Shown: in pieces, positions 54,144 to 62,511 of the stretch
Numbering within the stretch: position 1 is the stretch's first letter
Layout of the letters: every line of letters starts with the position of its first letter
Assembly (NCBI RefSeq): GCF_025061645.1
Contig: NZ_JANYMP010000002.1
Span: 560,494 to 624,493 of the forward strand
Source: Umezawaea endophytica
GTDB taxonomy: Bacteria; Actinomycetota; Actinomycetes; Mycobacteriales; Pseudonocardiaceae
DNA: 64,000 nt
Direction: 5' to 3'
Made by a program: the position numbers and the translations under genes
The notes under the pieces: model-generated
Told to the model about the DNA's origin: nothing
The model's input: only the letters and a program-made list of their open reading frames with translations
Database searches by the model: none

Positions 54144-55070
54144 GTGGAACTCCGGATCTTCACCGAGCCCCAGCAAGGGGCGACCTACGACGACCTGCTG
54201 CGCGTCGCGCGGACCGCGGAGGACGCGGGCTACGACGCCTTCTTCCGCTCCGACCACTACCTGAAGATGGGCGGCGGCGACGGGCTGCCCGGCCCGACGG
54301 ACGCCTGGACGACACTGGCCGGTCTGGCCCGCGAGACGTCCCGCATCCGGCTCGGCACGCTGATGACGGCCGCCACGTTCCGGCACCCCGGTCCGCTCGC
54401 GATCACCGTCGCGCAGGTGGACCAGATGTCCGGCGGCCGGGTCGAGTTCGGCTTCGGCGCTGGCTGGTTCGAGGCCGAGCACAACGCCTACGGCATCCCG
54501 TTCCCGTCCGTCGCCGAGCGCTTCGACCGCTACGCCGAGCAACTGGAGGTCATCACCGGCCTCTGGGCCGCCGACGGCCCGTACTCCTTCGAGGGCGAGC
54601 ACTACCGGCTCGTCGACTCGCCCGCACTGCCCAAGCCCATCCAGTCGCCCGTGCCCGTGCTGGTCGGCGGAGTCGGCGCCAAGCGCACCCCCGCGCTGGC
54701 GGCCCGGTTCGCCACCGAGTTCAACCTGCCGTTCCAGGACTACACCACGGCGATCCGGCAGTTCGACCGCGTCGCCGCCGCGTGCGCCGACATCGGCCGC
54801 GACTCGGCTGAGCTGACCCGGTCCGTCGCGCTGGTCCTGTGCGTCGGGCGCGACGACGCCGAGGTGGCGGCGCGGGCCGCGAAGATCGGCCGCGAAGTCG
54901 ACGAGCTGCGCGCCAACGGGATCGCGGGCACGCCAGCCGAGGCCGTCGAACGGCTGTCGGAGTGGCGGGAGAGGACCGGCGTCAGCCGCGTCTACCTCCA
55001 GGTGCTCGACCTGGCCGACCTGGACCAGATCGAGCTCGTGGCCGCAGAGGTGGCCCCGAAGCTGGCTTGA
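54144..55070 (+). CDS. LLM-class F420-dependent oxidoreductase
   Basis: 308 aa TIM-barrel flavin/deazaflavin enzyme. It contains FFRSDHYLKMGGGDGLPGPTD, RIRLGTLMTAATFRHPGPLAI and MSGGRVEFGFGAGWFEAEHNAYGI, motifs typical of the F420-dependent LLM group of actinobacteria (TIGR03560-like). The substrate is unknown. GTG start, 27 bp downstream of the TetR gene and probably co-transcribed with it. Confidence 0.88.
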   Translation: MELRIFTEPQQGATYDDLLRVARTAEDAGYDAFFRSDHYLKMGGGDGLPGPTDAWTTLAGLARETSRIRLGTLMTAATFRHPGPLAITVAQVDQMSGGRVEFGFGAGWFEAEHNAYGIPFPSVAERFDRYAEQLEVITGLWAADGPYSFEGEHYRLVDSPALPKPIQSPVPVLVGGVGAKRTPALAARFATEFNLPFQDYTTAIRQFDRVAAACADIGRDSAELTRSVALVLCVGRDDAEVAARAAKIGREVDELRANGIAGTPAEAVERLSEWRERTGVSRVYLQVLDLADLDQIELVAAEVAPKLA

Positions 55071-55146
55071 AGGGCGCTTTGAGATTCCTCCAAGGTCCGG
55101 TCCCTAGCGTTGATCACGCTGGTGGACCGGATCATGGGGGGAACAC

Positions 55147-55854
55147 GTGCGGAACACGACCAAGCTCGGCTCGGCCCTGGTGGGGATGACCGTCCTGGTA
55201 GTGCTCGCCGCACCCGCGACCGCCGAGGAGGACGCCCCGCGGAGCGTCGGCGGTCCCGCCGTCCCGCAGCAGGCCGGTCCCGACGGCAAGCTGATCCCGC
55301 AAACCCCGCAGGAGCGCCCGGACACCCCCTACCTGCCGGGTGTCGCCGAGGGCTTCTCGCGCGGCGCTGACGGCGTGGTGCTGCACACGTTCGCCACCGG
55401 CGCGGGCTGGACGCCGTGGACGCCGATCGGGGACCGACCCGTGGTCGGCACGCCGAGCGGCGTGCACCAGCCGGCCACCCGGTCCACCGAGGTGTTCGCG
55501 CGGGACACCGAGGGCAGGCTCGTGCACGCCGACAACGCGGGCGAGGGCTGGTCCGAGTGGTCGGTCATCGGCGACCGGCGGCTCGCGGGCGACCCGCTGG
55601 CCGTCCACCAGCCGAACACCGGCACGACCGAGGTGTTCGCGCGCGGCGTCGACGGCAGGCTGATCCACACCGACGACTCCGCGGGGGAGTGGTCGGAGTG
55701 GACGGTCATCGGCGACTGGACGGTCACCGGACCGCTGACGCCGGTGAAGGACGCGCGCACCGACGTCACCGAGGTGACCGCCCGCACGACCGACGGCCGC
55801 GTCCTCCGGGTGGAGAACGCGGCGGCCGGCTGGGCGATCTGGTCGGTGAGCTAG
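55147..55854 (+). CDS. Secreted repeat protein, partial beta-propeller/lectin-like
   Basis: 235 aa. A signal peptide (residues 1-26, ending PATAEE) and a 45-residue linker precede about 3.5 tandem repeats of 47 residues. Each repeat carries an aromatic motif (WTPWTPIGD, WSEWSVIGD, WSEWTVIGD) and an end like TEVFARGVDGRL. This pattern resembles the blades of PLL-type/tectonin-like sugar-binding propellers. Three and a half blades are too few for a closed propeller, so it may oligomerise. Its stop codon shares the palindrome CTAG with the convergent ABC-2 gene. Confidence 0.7.
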   Translation: MRNTTKLGSALVGMTVLVVLAAPATAEEDAPRSVGGPAVPQQAGPDGKLIPQTPQERPDTPYLPGVAEGFSRGADGVVLHTFATGAGWTPWTPIGDRPVVGTPSGVHQPATRSTEVFARDTEGRLVHADNAGEGWSEWSVIGDRRLAGDPLAVHQPNTGTTEVFARGVDGRLIHTDDSAGEWSEWTVIGDWTVTGPLTPVKDARTDVTEVTARTTDGRVLRVENAAAGWAIWSVS

Positions 55855-56642
55855 TTGCCCGCGCTCTCGTACCGGCGCAGGCCCCTGGAGAACACCACGA
55901 GCGCGACCGCCACGCAGTAGACGGCGACGAGCGGGGTCAGCAGGCCGAGCCACGGGGTCGACCCCGCGTCCATCAGGAAGCTGATCGGGAACGTGCTGAT
56001 GAAGGCGAACGGCACCACGAACCCCAGCGTCGCCTTGAGCGCCAGCGGGTAAATGCTCAGCGGGAAGCGGGCCAGCTCACCGACCTGGTGGACCGCCATG
56101 GCGAACATCGGGCTCGGCCCGGAGAGCCAGAACGAGATCGAGTTCGTGGCCAGGTTGATCGCCACCTTGATGAACACCGCCCCGAGGAGCAGCACGACGG
56201 CGAGCAGCACCGTGAGCGCCGACCACGCGACGTCCACCCGCGACAGCGCGACGACGAGCATCGCGCCGCCGGTCACGATGTTGGTCAGCCCGTTGATGCC
56301 GACCTCCATGCTGGTCACCTGGAGCACCACCGGGTACGGCCGGACCAGCGCGTAGTCCAGCGTGCCCTCGTTGATGGCGATCGACAGCCGCCACGTGCCC
56401 TCGAAGAAGAACGAGCCGACGCCCTCGGCGATGGCCATCATCGCGAACATCGCGACCACCGCCCAGAACGACCAGCCGTTGAGCGCCGGGACCTTCGCGA
56501 AGACGGCCGACAGGAACACCAGGTTCACGACCTGCATCAGCACGGTCGCGACCGCCATCACCCAGAAGTCCGACTGGTACTCCAGCAGCGCCCGCAGGTG
56601 CAGCCCCAGGAACCGGAAGTAGAGCCGGATCACCCTCAGCAC
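55851..56642 (-). CDS. ABC-2 type transporter permease 2
   Basis: 263 aa, six membrane helices. It belongs to the ABC-2/DUF990-like permeases (VIRLYFRFLGLHLRALLEYQSDFW..., EGTLDYALVRPYPVVLQV). GTG at 56642 starts 2 bp after the stop codon of the preceding permease gene. With the other permease and the ATPase it should form a heteromeric exporter of unknown substrate; such trios are common next to drug or lipid genes. Confidence 0.86.
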   Translation of the reverse strand: MLRVIRLYFRFLGLHLRALLEYQSDFWVMAVATVLMQVVNLVFLSAVFAKVPALNGWSFWAVVAMFAMMAIAEGVGSFFFEGTWRLSIAINEGTLDYALVRPYPVVLQVTSMEVGINGLTNIVTGGAMLVVALSRVDVAWSALTVLLAVVLLLGAVFIKVAINLATNSISFWLSGPSPMFAMAVHQVGELARFPLSIYPLALKATLGFVVPFAFISTFPISFLMDAGSTPWLGLLTPLVAVYCVAVALVVFSRGLRRYESAGN

Positions 56643-56644
56643 CG

Positions 56645-57433
56645 TCAGCCCCCGTTCACGGTCAGTCGCCGCAGCGCGCCGCGCCACAGCAGTTTCGCGC
56701 CGTACCAGAGCAGCACCACCCAGCCGAGCTGCGCGGCGACCAGCAGCGCGGCCTGCGAGCCGTCCACCCGGCCGATCAGGATCAGCCCCGGCGTCGAGGT
56801 CATCCCGGCGAACGGCGACCACGTCGCCACCGTCGCCAGCCAGCCCGGCAGGTACGCGAGCGGCACCAGCGCGCCGGAGAACAGGTTCACGATCGCCACC
56901 CGCGCCCACTGCACGCCGATGTAGTTCTGCGTCCAGAACGAGGCCAGGCTGGCCAGGTAGACGACGAGGAACTTCAACGGGACGAGCAGCACCACGCTGG
57001 TGATGAACAGCGCCAGCTCACCGCCCTCCGGCAGCGGCAGCGGACCGGAGACCGCGACCGTCACGCCCACGACGCCGAGCACGACCAGCGCCTCGATCCA
57101 CACCGCGCCCAGCGCCTCGGCGAACCGGGCCTCCTGGTACCGCACGGGTTTGACGAGGTCCAGCGCGACGAGTCCGCTGTGGATCCGGAACGACATCCGG
57201 AAGTCCGCCAGCAGCCCGACCAGCGCGCCGGAGGCGAACGCCACCAGCAGGTAGCCGCGCATCTGGGGCCAGGTGAAGCCGTTGACCGCCGAGCCGTCCT
57301 CCAGCAGCACCCGCCACACCGCCAGCAGCGCCACGAGCTGGAACCCGACCCCGAACAGGCCGAGCGCGAACGACGTCCGGTAGGTCAGCGCGTTCTTCGC
57401 CGACGTCCTGGCGAGCGCCCGGTAGGCCCTCAC
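56645..57433 (-). CDS. ABC-2 type transporter permease 1
   Basis: 262 aa, six helices, same family as the next permease (RTSAKNALTYRTSFALGLF..., RIHSGLVALDLVKPVRYQE). The motif 'L-D-L-V-K-P' parallels 'L-D-Y-A-L-V-R-P' in the other subunit, showing they are paralogues. GTG at 57433 overlaps the stop codon of the ATPase gene in GTGA. Confidence 0.86.
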   Translation of the reverse strand: MRAYRALARTSAKNALTYRTSFALGLFGVGFQLVALLAVWRVLLEDGSAVNGFTWPQMRGYLLVAFASGALVGLLADFRMSFRIHSGLVALDLVKPVRYQEARFAEALGAVWIEALVVLGVVGVTVAVSGPLPLPEGGELALFITSVVLLVPLKFLVVYLASLASFWTQNYIGVQWARVAIVNLFSGALVPLAYLPGWLATVATWSPFAGMTSTPGLILIGRVDGSQAALLVAAQLGWVVLLWYGAKLLWRGALRRLTVNGG

Positions 57434-58446
57434 AGCGCGGAGTCGGAGGTCAGCAGGAGGTCGCCGGAGTAGACCCGGCGGATCACGTCCTCGATGCCGG
57501 GCTCGTCGATCCGGAAGTCCACGACCGTCGCCACGCCGCTCACCGCGGCCACCGCCTGCCCGGCCGTGAGCGCGAACCGGTCGAAGCGGATCGTGTGCCA
57601 CAGCGGCGTTTCCCCGGCCGTGACGACCGCGCCGGGCAGCGCGTCGCGCACCACGTCCGACGCCACCCGCTGCTCCGTGCTCACGTGCAGGATGCGTTCG
57701 CGGGCGAACTCGTCCTTCACCGCCTCCAGGTCGCCGTCGAACACCAGCCGACCCTCGTCGATGATCACCAGCCGCTTGCAGAAGCCCTCGATGTCGGCCA
57801 GGTCGTGGCTCGTGAGCATCACCGTCGTGCCCTCGTCGCGCAGGTCGCGGAAGAACTCGCGCACCCGGTCCTTCACCGCGAGGTCGAGGCCGATGGTCGG
57901 CTCGTCGAGGTACACGACGTCCGGCCCGTGGATCAGCGCGGCGGCCAGGTCGGCGCGCATCCGTTGGCCCAGCGACAACTTCCGCCCCGTGACGGCCATC
58001 AGCTCGCCGGTGCCGAGCACGTCGTCGAACCGCTTGAGCCGCTTCTCGTAGGTCGCCCTGTCCACGCCGTACAGGTCGCGCAGCACGGCCAGCGAGTCCG
58101 CCACCGGCAGGTCCCACCAGAGCTGCGTGCGCTGCCCGAACAGCACGCCGATCCGGTGCGCCACGGCCATCCGCTCGCGCTGCGGCACCATTCCGTCGAT
58201 GCGCACCTCGCCCGACGTCGGTTCGAGGATGCCGCTGAGCAGCTTCACCGTCGTGGACTTGCCCGCGCCGTTCGGACCGACGTACGCGACGGCCTCACCC
58301 GCCTCGATGGACAGGTCGACGCCGTCGACCGCCACCTTCTCCACGTACTTGCGGCTGACCAGGTGCCGCAGCGACCCCGCCAGCCCCGGCGGCTTGTCCG
58401 GCCGCCGGAACACCTTCGTCAGCCGACGTGCCTCGACCAGCGCCAT
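57430..58446 (-). CDS. ABC transporter ATP-binding protein
   Basis: 338 aa. Walker A AYVGPNGAGKSTTVKLLSG, Q-loop LFGQRTQLWWD, signature LSLGQRMRADLAAALIH, Walker B VVYLDEPTIGLDL and H-loop LTSHDLADIE are complete. The long C-terminal extension (about 90 residues, ERILHVSTEQRVAS...) is typical of ABC-2 ATPases. It drives the two permeases encoded downstream in the same operon. Confidence 0.92.
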   Translation of the reverse strand: MALVEARRLTKVFRRPDKPPGLAGSLRHLVSRKYVEKVAVDGVDLSIEAGEAVAYVGPNGAGKSTTVKLLSGILEPTSGEVRIDGMVPQRERMAVAHRIGVLFGQRTQLWWDLPVADSLAVLRDLYGVDRATYEKRLKRFDDVLGTGELMAVTGRKLSLGQRMRADLAAALIHGPDVVYLDEPTIGLDLAVKDRVREFFRDLRDEGTTVMLTSHDLADIEGFCKRLVIIDEGRLVFDGDLEAVKDEFARERILHVSTEQRVASDVVRDALPGAVVTAGETPLWHTIRFDRFALTAGQAVAAVSGVATVVDFRIDEPGIEDVIRRVYSGDLLLTSDSAL

Positions 58447-58550
58447 TGAGCCCCCAACCCCACCGCCACCCGCCCAGGTAGCGGGGGCGAGAGCGCAGTC
58501 TGGGGAAAATCCGCCGCGGCTGTCAAACCCTTATCCCACAGGGAAAAACG

Positions 58551-59033
58551 TCACCTCAGTTGACCTGCGACGTCCGAAGCGGCGGTCAGCAGGACCAGCA
58601 CGGGCACGGTGGCGGCGGTCCTCAGCCGGTAGCTGCCGCGCTTGTCCTGCTCCACGACGCCGGAGGACGTGAGCGACTTCAGGTGGTGGTAGAGCTGCCC
58701 GGTCGACCCCAGTCCGGCGGCTTCCTGCAACGCCGATCCGGGCTGCGGCCCGTCCACGAGCAGCGAGCGCACGATGCCCACCCGCACGGGGTGGGCCAGC
58801 GCGGCGAGCACGTCGATCGGGCCCCGGTCCGGCAGGCCGAGCACGCGCTCGGCCTGCACGTCGATCTGCCAGCGCACCTCGCCGCCGCCCAGCGTGACGA
58901 GGCCGCGGTAGCCGATCGAGCCGCCGCCGTCCCCGCTCCGGGGGAGTTCGACGGTCGCGCGCTCGTCACCCTCCAGCGCGGCTACGCGCTCTTCCAGCTC
59001 GGCCAGCCTCCGTGCCACGTCCACCGTGGTCAT
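58551..59033 (-). CDS. ArsR-type helix-turn-helix regulator
   Basis: 160 aa. A coiled-coil-like start (DVARRLAELEERVAALEG) is followed by a winged helix: VLAALAHPVRVGIVRSLL, LQEAAGLGSTGQLYHHLKSL and SSGVVEQDKRGSYRL. No metal-binding Cys motif is seen. It overlaps the upstream serine hydrolase gene by 4 bp (ATGA), so both are expressed together. The 34-bp dyad before the hydrolase gene is its probable operator. Confidence 0.87.
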   Translation of the reverse strand: MTTVDVARRLAELEERVAALEGDERATVELPRSGDGGGSIGYRGLVTLGGGEVRWQIDVQAERVLGLPDRGPIDVLAALAHPVRVGIVRSLLVDGPQPGSALQEAAGLGSTGQLYHHLKSLTSSGVVEQDKRGSYRLRTAATVPVLVLLTAASDVAGQLR

Positions 59034-60091
59034 CCTACGACTGAGTCCCGCAGTTCTCGCAGTGCAGCCGGGTCGAGGAGGGCGTTGAGGGTCAGGTCGA
59101 CCAGTTCGCCCTCCCGGGAGAACAGTTCCAAGGGGACCTCCTCGGTCAGCAGCACCCCGGTGCCGATCCGCCCGTCCTCCCACCGCACGGTGAACGCGAG
59201 CGTCAGCACGCCCGGCAGGGCGCCGCCCTTGAACCCGATGGCCTTCACGCCGGGGGGCAGCGAGCCCGCGAAGGCGCGTTCCAGGTGGACTCGGGCGGCG
59301 GGGAACTTACCGCCCGCGATGGAGCGGTGGAGGCGGTGCAGGTGCGCCGCGGAGCCGCGCCACGTCTGCCGCGTCCACGGCCGCTGACCGTCGTAGGTGG
59401 AGGGGATGTGGGGCAGGCGGCCGATGATCTCCAGTTGGAGCTGGGGGTCGCGCAGGGCCTGTGCCGCGAGCGCGTCGCCCACGCGCTTGCGGTGGGCCGG
59501 GTTGGCGGGCGCGCGCTCGGGGAGGATCAGCAGCAGCATCTCGCCGGCGATGGACCGGGTGTCCGCGCCGGGCCAGCCGCAGCGCAGGGCCGCCGCCCGG
59601 AGGGTCGCGTCGCCGACACGCGTCCGCACGAAGTCCGAGGCGGCGTTGTCGCTGTGCACCAGGGCGACCTTCACCAGGTCGTCCAGCGGCACGAGCCGGT
59701 CGGGGTCGTCGGCGGTGACGCCGTTGGAGAACGGGATCGCCAGATCCGTCAGCGCCCGCTGGTGCGCCCCGCCGTCGAGGCCGAGGTAGTACGCCTCCCA
59801 GTCGCCGACGCGCACCTGCTCGTCCGGCCTGGCACGACCCTGCTCGACGGCGAGCGCGTAGCCCGCCGCGTGCACGGCCTTGATCGCCGACGCGAGGACC
59901 TGCTCCTGGTGGGGCCGATGGCTCAACCGGCCTCCGCGTCCGTCGTCGAGGACCACTCCGACGTGGTCGCGATTCCCGGCGATCCAGCCGAGCCACCCTT
60001 TCGGCTCTGCCGCCGCCTGCCCGGTACCGATCAACATCGAGGCACCGACCACGCCCGTCGCGGTGAGCACCTGTCGTCGGTTCAAGAGCAC
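59030..60091 (-). CDS. Exported serine beta-lactamase-like hydrolase
   Basis: 353 aa. An NRRQVL signal with a hydrophobic stretch resembles a Tat leader with only one Arg pair (RR at 5-6). Catalytic motifs of penicillin-recognising enzymes are present: SAIK (Ser68, Lys71), SDN (147-149) and a KGG triad (FKGGALPG). Activity may be that of a beta-lactamase or a DD-peptidase-like esterase. It forms a two-gene operon with the downstream ArsR-type regulator, behind a strong operator. Confidence 0.85.
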   Translation of the reverse strand: MLLNRRQVLTATGVVGASMLIGTGQAAAEPKGWLGWIAGNRDHVGVVLDDGRGGRLSHRPHQEQVLASAIKAVHAAGYALAVEQGRARPDEQVRVGDWEAYYLGLDGGAHQRALTDLAIPFSNGVTADDPDRLVPLDDLVKVALVHSDNAASDFVRTRVGDATLRAAALRCGWPGADTRSIAGEMLLLILPERAPANPAHRKRVGDALAAQALRDPQLQLEIIGRLPHIPSTYDGQRPWTRQTWRGSAAHLHRLHRSIAGGKFPAARVHLERAFAGSLPPGVKAIGFKGGALPGVLTLAFTVRWEDGRIGTGVLLTEEVPLELFSREGELVDLTLNALLDPAALRELRDSVVG

Positions 60092-60101
60092 GACAATTCC
60101 C

Positions 60102-60135
60102 CCTCTAGTTGTCCGTAATTACGGAACTCTAGAGG
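60102..60135. promoter_or_regulatory. 34-bp nested dyad operator of the beta-lactamase/ArsR operon
   Basis: A perfect 14-bp palindrome TCCGTAATTACGGA (60112-60125) is framed by a second inverted repeat, CCTCTAG (60102-60108) and CTAGAGG (60129-60135). It lies 11-44 bp upstream of the start codon at 60091, over the expected promoter. The symmetry suits a dimer or pair of dimers of the ArsR-type regulator encoded in the operon. Confidence 0.75.
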
Positions 60136-60150
60136 AACCGGGTCGGCTTG

Positions 60151-60894
60151 TCAGCCCGTTCGGACGGCGAACGTGATCCCGGCGGCGTTCGGCTCACGGC
60201 GTTCCACCACCCGGTCGGTCAGCCGCAGGCTGCCGTCCAGCGCGGCCAGCACGGCATCGCGGGCCATGGGCAGCACCTCGGCAACCGACACGTCCCGATC
60301 CAGCTCCTGTGACAAGGAGGCGACACCGGCATCCCTGATACCGCAAGGGATGATGTCGCCGAACGGGGCCAGGTCGGCGTTGCAGTTGATCTCGAAACCG
60401 TGCATGGTCACGCCGCGCTGCACGCGGATGCCGATCGCGGCGATCTTGCGCTCCGGACCGCGGTCGTCCGCCGCCAGCCACACGCCGCTGCGCCCGTCCA
60501 CCCGGCCCGTGCGCACGCCGAGCTGGTCGCACACGTGGATCAGCGCCTGCTCCAGCCTGCGCACGTACTGGACCACGTCCATCGGCTCGGTCAGCTCCAC
60601 GATGGGATAGCCGACGAGCTGGCCGGGGCCGTGCCAGGTGATCTTCCCGCCGCGGTCGACGTCGATGACCGGGATGGCGCTGTTCACCGGCCGGTCGGCC
60701 TCCTCGGTGCGGCGACCGCAGGTGTAGACGGGGGTGTGCTCCAGCAGCAGGAGCGTGTCGCCCGCGGTGCCGTCGGCACGGGCGTTGGCGAGGTCGCGTT
60801 GCAGGTCCCAGGCGGCCACGTAGTCGATGGTGCCCAGCTCACGCACGTCGAAGGGGTGGTTCGAGGTGCGGCAGGAGACGTCAGGTCCGGTCAC
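60151..60894 (-). CDS. lipB: Octanoyltransferase (lipoate synthesis)
   Basis: 247 aa. It moves octanoyl groups from ACP to lipoyl domains; LipA then adds sulfur. Active-site residues are Lys about 151 (ERKIAAIGI) and Cys about 183 (IIPCGIRD); [18 protein letters not shown] is the substrate motif. GTG at 60894 overlaps the upstream phosphatase gene by 14 bp. The octanoyl-ACP donor comes from the fab operon in this window. Confidence 0.96.
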   Translation of the reverse strand: MTGPDVSCRTSNHPFDVRELGTIDYVAAWDLQRDLANARADGTAGDTLLLLEHTPVYTCGRRTEEADRPVNSAIPVIDVDRGGKITWHGPGQLVGYPIVELTEPMDVVQYVRRLEQALIHVCDQLGVRTGRVDGRSGVWLAADDRGPERKIAAIGIRVQRGVTMHGFEINCNADLAPFGDIIPCGIRDAGVASLSQELDRDVSVAEVLPMARDAVLAALDGSLRLTDRVVERREPNAAGITFAVRTG

Positions 60895-61489
60895 GGTCCG
60901 AGATTACTCCCGGTTTCACCAGGCCCAGTGCGAGCCCGGCGAGCAGGCCGACGCCCACGACGCCCGAGACGGCGCCCGCCGTGTCGGTGAACCAGTGCAT
61001 CCGCAGCACGACCCGGCTCGCCGCCGTCAGCACGACGGCGGTCACCGCCAGCACGACGACCGCGCGCAGCCACCGGTGCGCCAGCCAGGCGCACGCCACG
61101 ACCGACGTGAACGCCATCGCGGTCACCGCCGTCACGTGCCCGCTCGGGTAGCTCCACTTGGGGAAGTCGATCGGCCGCACCCGTCGGTACGCGTAGCGCA
61201 GCAGGACCGTGACCCAGCACAGGCCGAGCAGCACCGCGAAGCGGAACACCAGCGGGTCCTTCGCCAGCCACGCCCGTACGGCCAGCCCCAGCAGCGCGAT
61301 GGTCGCGAGGCCGGGGCTGAGCACGAAGCTGATCCACTCCGCGGCGAACGTCAGCGGGCGGGTGTGCAGCGGCGGGTAGCCGTTGAGCCGGGCGTCCAGT
61401 GCGGGCACCTCGTCGCGCACGACGAAGCCGAGGGCCCCCGAGAGCCCCACCAGGAGCAGGCCGACGAGAGCGACGCGCAGCCTGCTCAA
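60881..61489 (-). CDS. PAP2-family membrane phosphatase
   Basis: About 202 aa with five to six helices. Phosphatase motifs are visible: the first as [12 protein letters not shown], then [12 protein letters not shown] (PSGH) and [14 protein letters not shown] (RxxxxxH-x3-D). It probably dephosphorylates undecaprenyl or other lipid pyrophosphates. The TTG at 61489 overlaps the stop codon of the TIGR01777 gene (TTGA). The start is uncertain because no ATG/GTG fits better. Confidence 0.82.
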   Translation of the reverse strand: MSRLRVALVGLLLVGLSGALGFVVRDEVPALDARLNGYPPLHTRPLTFAAEWISFVLSPGLATIALLGLAVRAWLAKDPLVFRFAVLLGLCWVTVLLRYAYRRVRPIDFPKWSYPSGHVTAVTAMAFTSVVACAWLAHRWLRAVVVLAVTAVVLTAASRVVLRMHWFTDTAGAVSGVVGVGLLAGLALGLVKPGVISDRDRT

Positions 61490-62379
61490 CCGTTCACCGC
61501 TGCCGACACCGCCGCTCCGAGCGCGGGGTGCAGGAAGTGGAAACCGTTGCGCTCCAACACCTTCGGCATGGCGCGCTGACCCGCCAGCACGCCTTCCTCC
61601 GCCAGGTCGCCCAGCACGGCCTTCAGCACGAAGCCGGGCACGATCCACGGCGTCGGCCGGTGGAGCACGTGGCCGACGGTGCGGGTGAACTCGGCGTTCG
61701 TCACGGGGCTCGGCGCGGTCAGGTTGATCGGGCCCCGCACCGACTCGTGCTCCACGGCGAAGCGGATCGCGGAGATGGCGTCGTCCAGTGAGATCCACGG
61801 CATGTACTGGGTGCCGTCGCCGAGCCTGCCGCCGAGGAAGAACGAGAACAGGGGTTTGATCCGGCCGAACAGGCCGCCCGCCGGCCCGATCACCAGACCG
61901 GTGCGGAGCCGCACCACGCGCACGTCGGGGGCCTGGTCGGCGACCGCGGTGGACGCCTCCCACTCGCGGCACAGGTCCGCCAGGAACCCGGTGCCCGGAC
62001 CGCGGGTCTCGTCCACCACGGCGTCGCCGGTGTCGCCGTAGAACCCGATCGCCGACGCGTTCACCAGCGTCGGCACGCCGTGCTCGACCACGGCGGCGGC
62101 CAGCACCTCGGTCGGCACGTTCCGGCTGTCGCGCAGCACCTGCTTGCGGGCGTCGGTCCAGCGCTTGTCCGCCACGCCCGCGCCGCACAGGTTCACCACG
62201 GCGTCGACGCCGTCGAGGGCGCCGTCGTCGAGGCGACCGGCGGGCGGGTCCCAGCCCCGCTCGTCGGGCGCCTTCGGTGTGCGCCGCACCAGCCGGAGCA
62301 CCTCGTGCCCCTCGCCGCGCAGCGCCGCCACCAGGCTGGTTCCGATCATCCCGGATGAACCGGCGATCACGACGCGCAT
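61486..62379 (-). CDS. TIGR01777-family epimerase-like protein
   Basis: 297 aa extended SDR. The cofactor loop is VVIAGSSGMIGTSLVAALRG. DAVVNLCGAGVADKRWTDARK and LVNASAIGFYGDTGD are typical of the TIGR01777 (SulA/YfcH-like) group, and the C-terminal DUF1731 part reads [13 protein letters not shown]. The function is unknown. It keeps its usual place between the E2 gene and lipB. Confidence 0.9.
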   Translation of the reverse strand: MRVVIAGSSGMIGTSLVAALRGEGHEVLRLVRRTPKAPDERGWDPPAGRLDDGALDGVDAVVNLCGAGVADKRWTDARKQVLRDSRNVPTEVLAAAVVEHGVPTLVNASAIGFYGDTGDAVVDETRGPGTGFLADLCREWEASTAVADQAPDVRVVRLRTGLVIGPAGGLFGRIKPLFSFFLGGRLGDGTQYMPWISLDDAISAIRFAVEHESVRGPINLTAPSPVTNAEFTRTVGHVLHRPTPWIVPGFVLKAVLGDLAEEGVLAGQRAMPKVLERNGFHFLHPALGAAVSAAVNG

Positions 62380-62463
62380 GGGTTGATCGTCTCCCAAGGG
62401 TGGGGTTCGTGCACAGCGGGGGGCAATTCTCACAAAACGGACGTGCTTCACGGTGACAAGACA

Positions 62464-62498
62464 GAGCCCCCCGGCGCGGACACCGCACCGGGGGGCTC
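62464..62498 (-). terminator. Terminator of the E2 gene
   Basis: GAGCCCCCCGG (62464-62474) pairs with CCGGGGGGCTC (62488-62498), 13-nt loop, 14 bp beyond the stop codon at 62512. Confidence 0.75.
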
Positions 62499-62511
62499 GT
62501 CGCGAGCGGGA

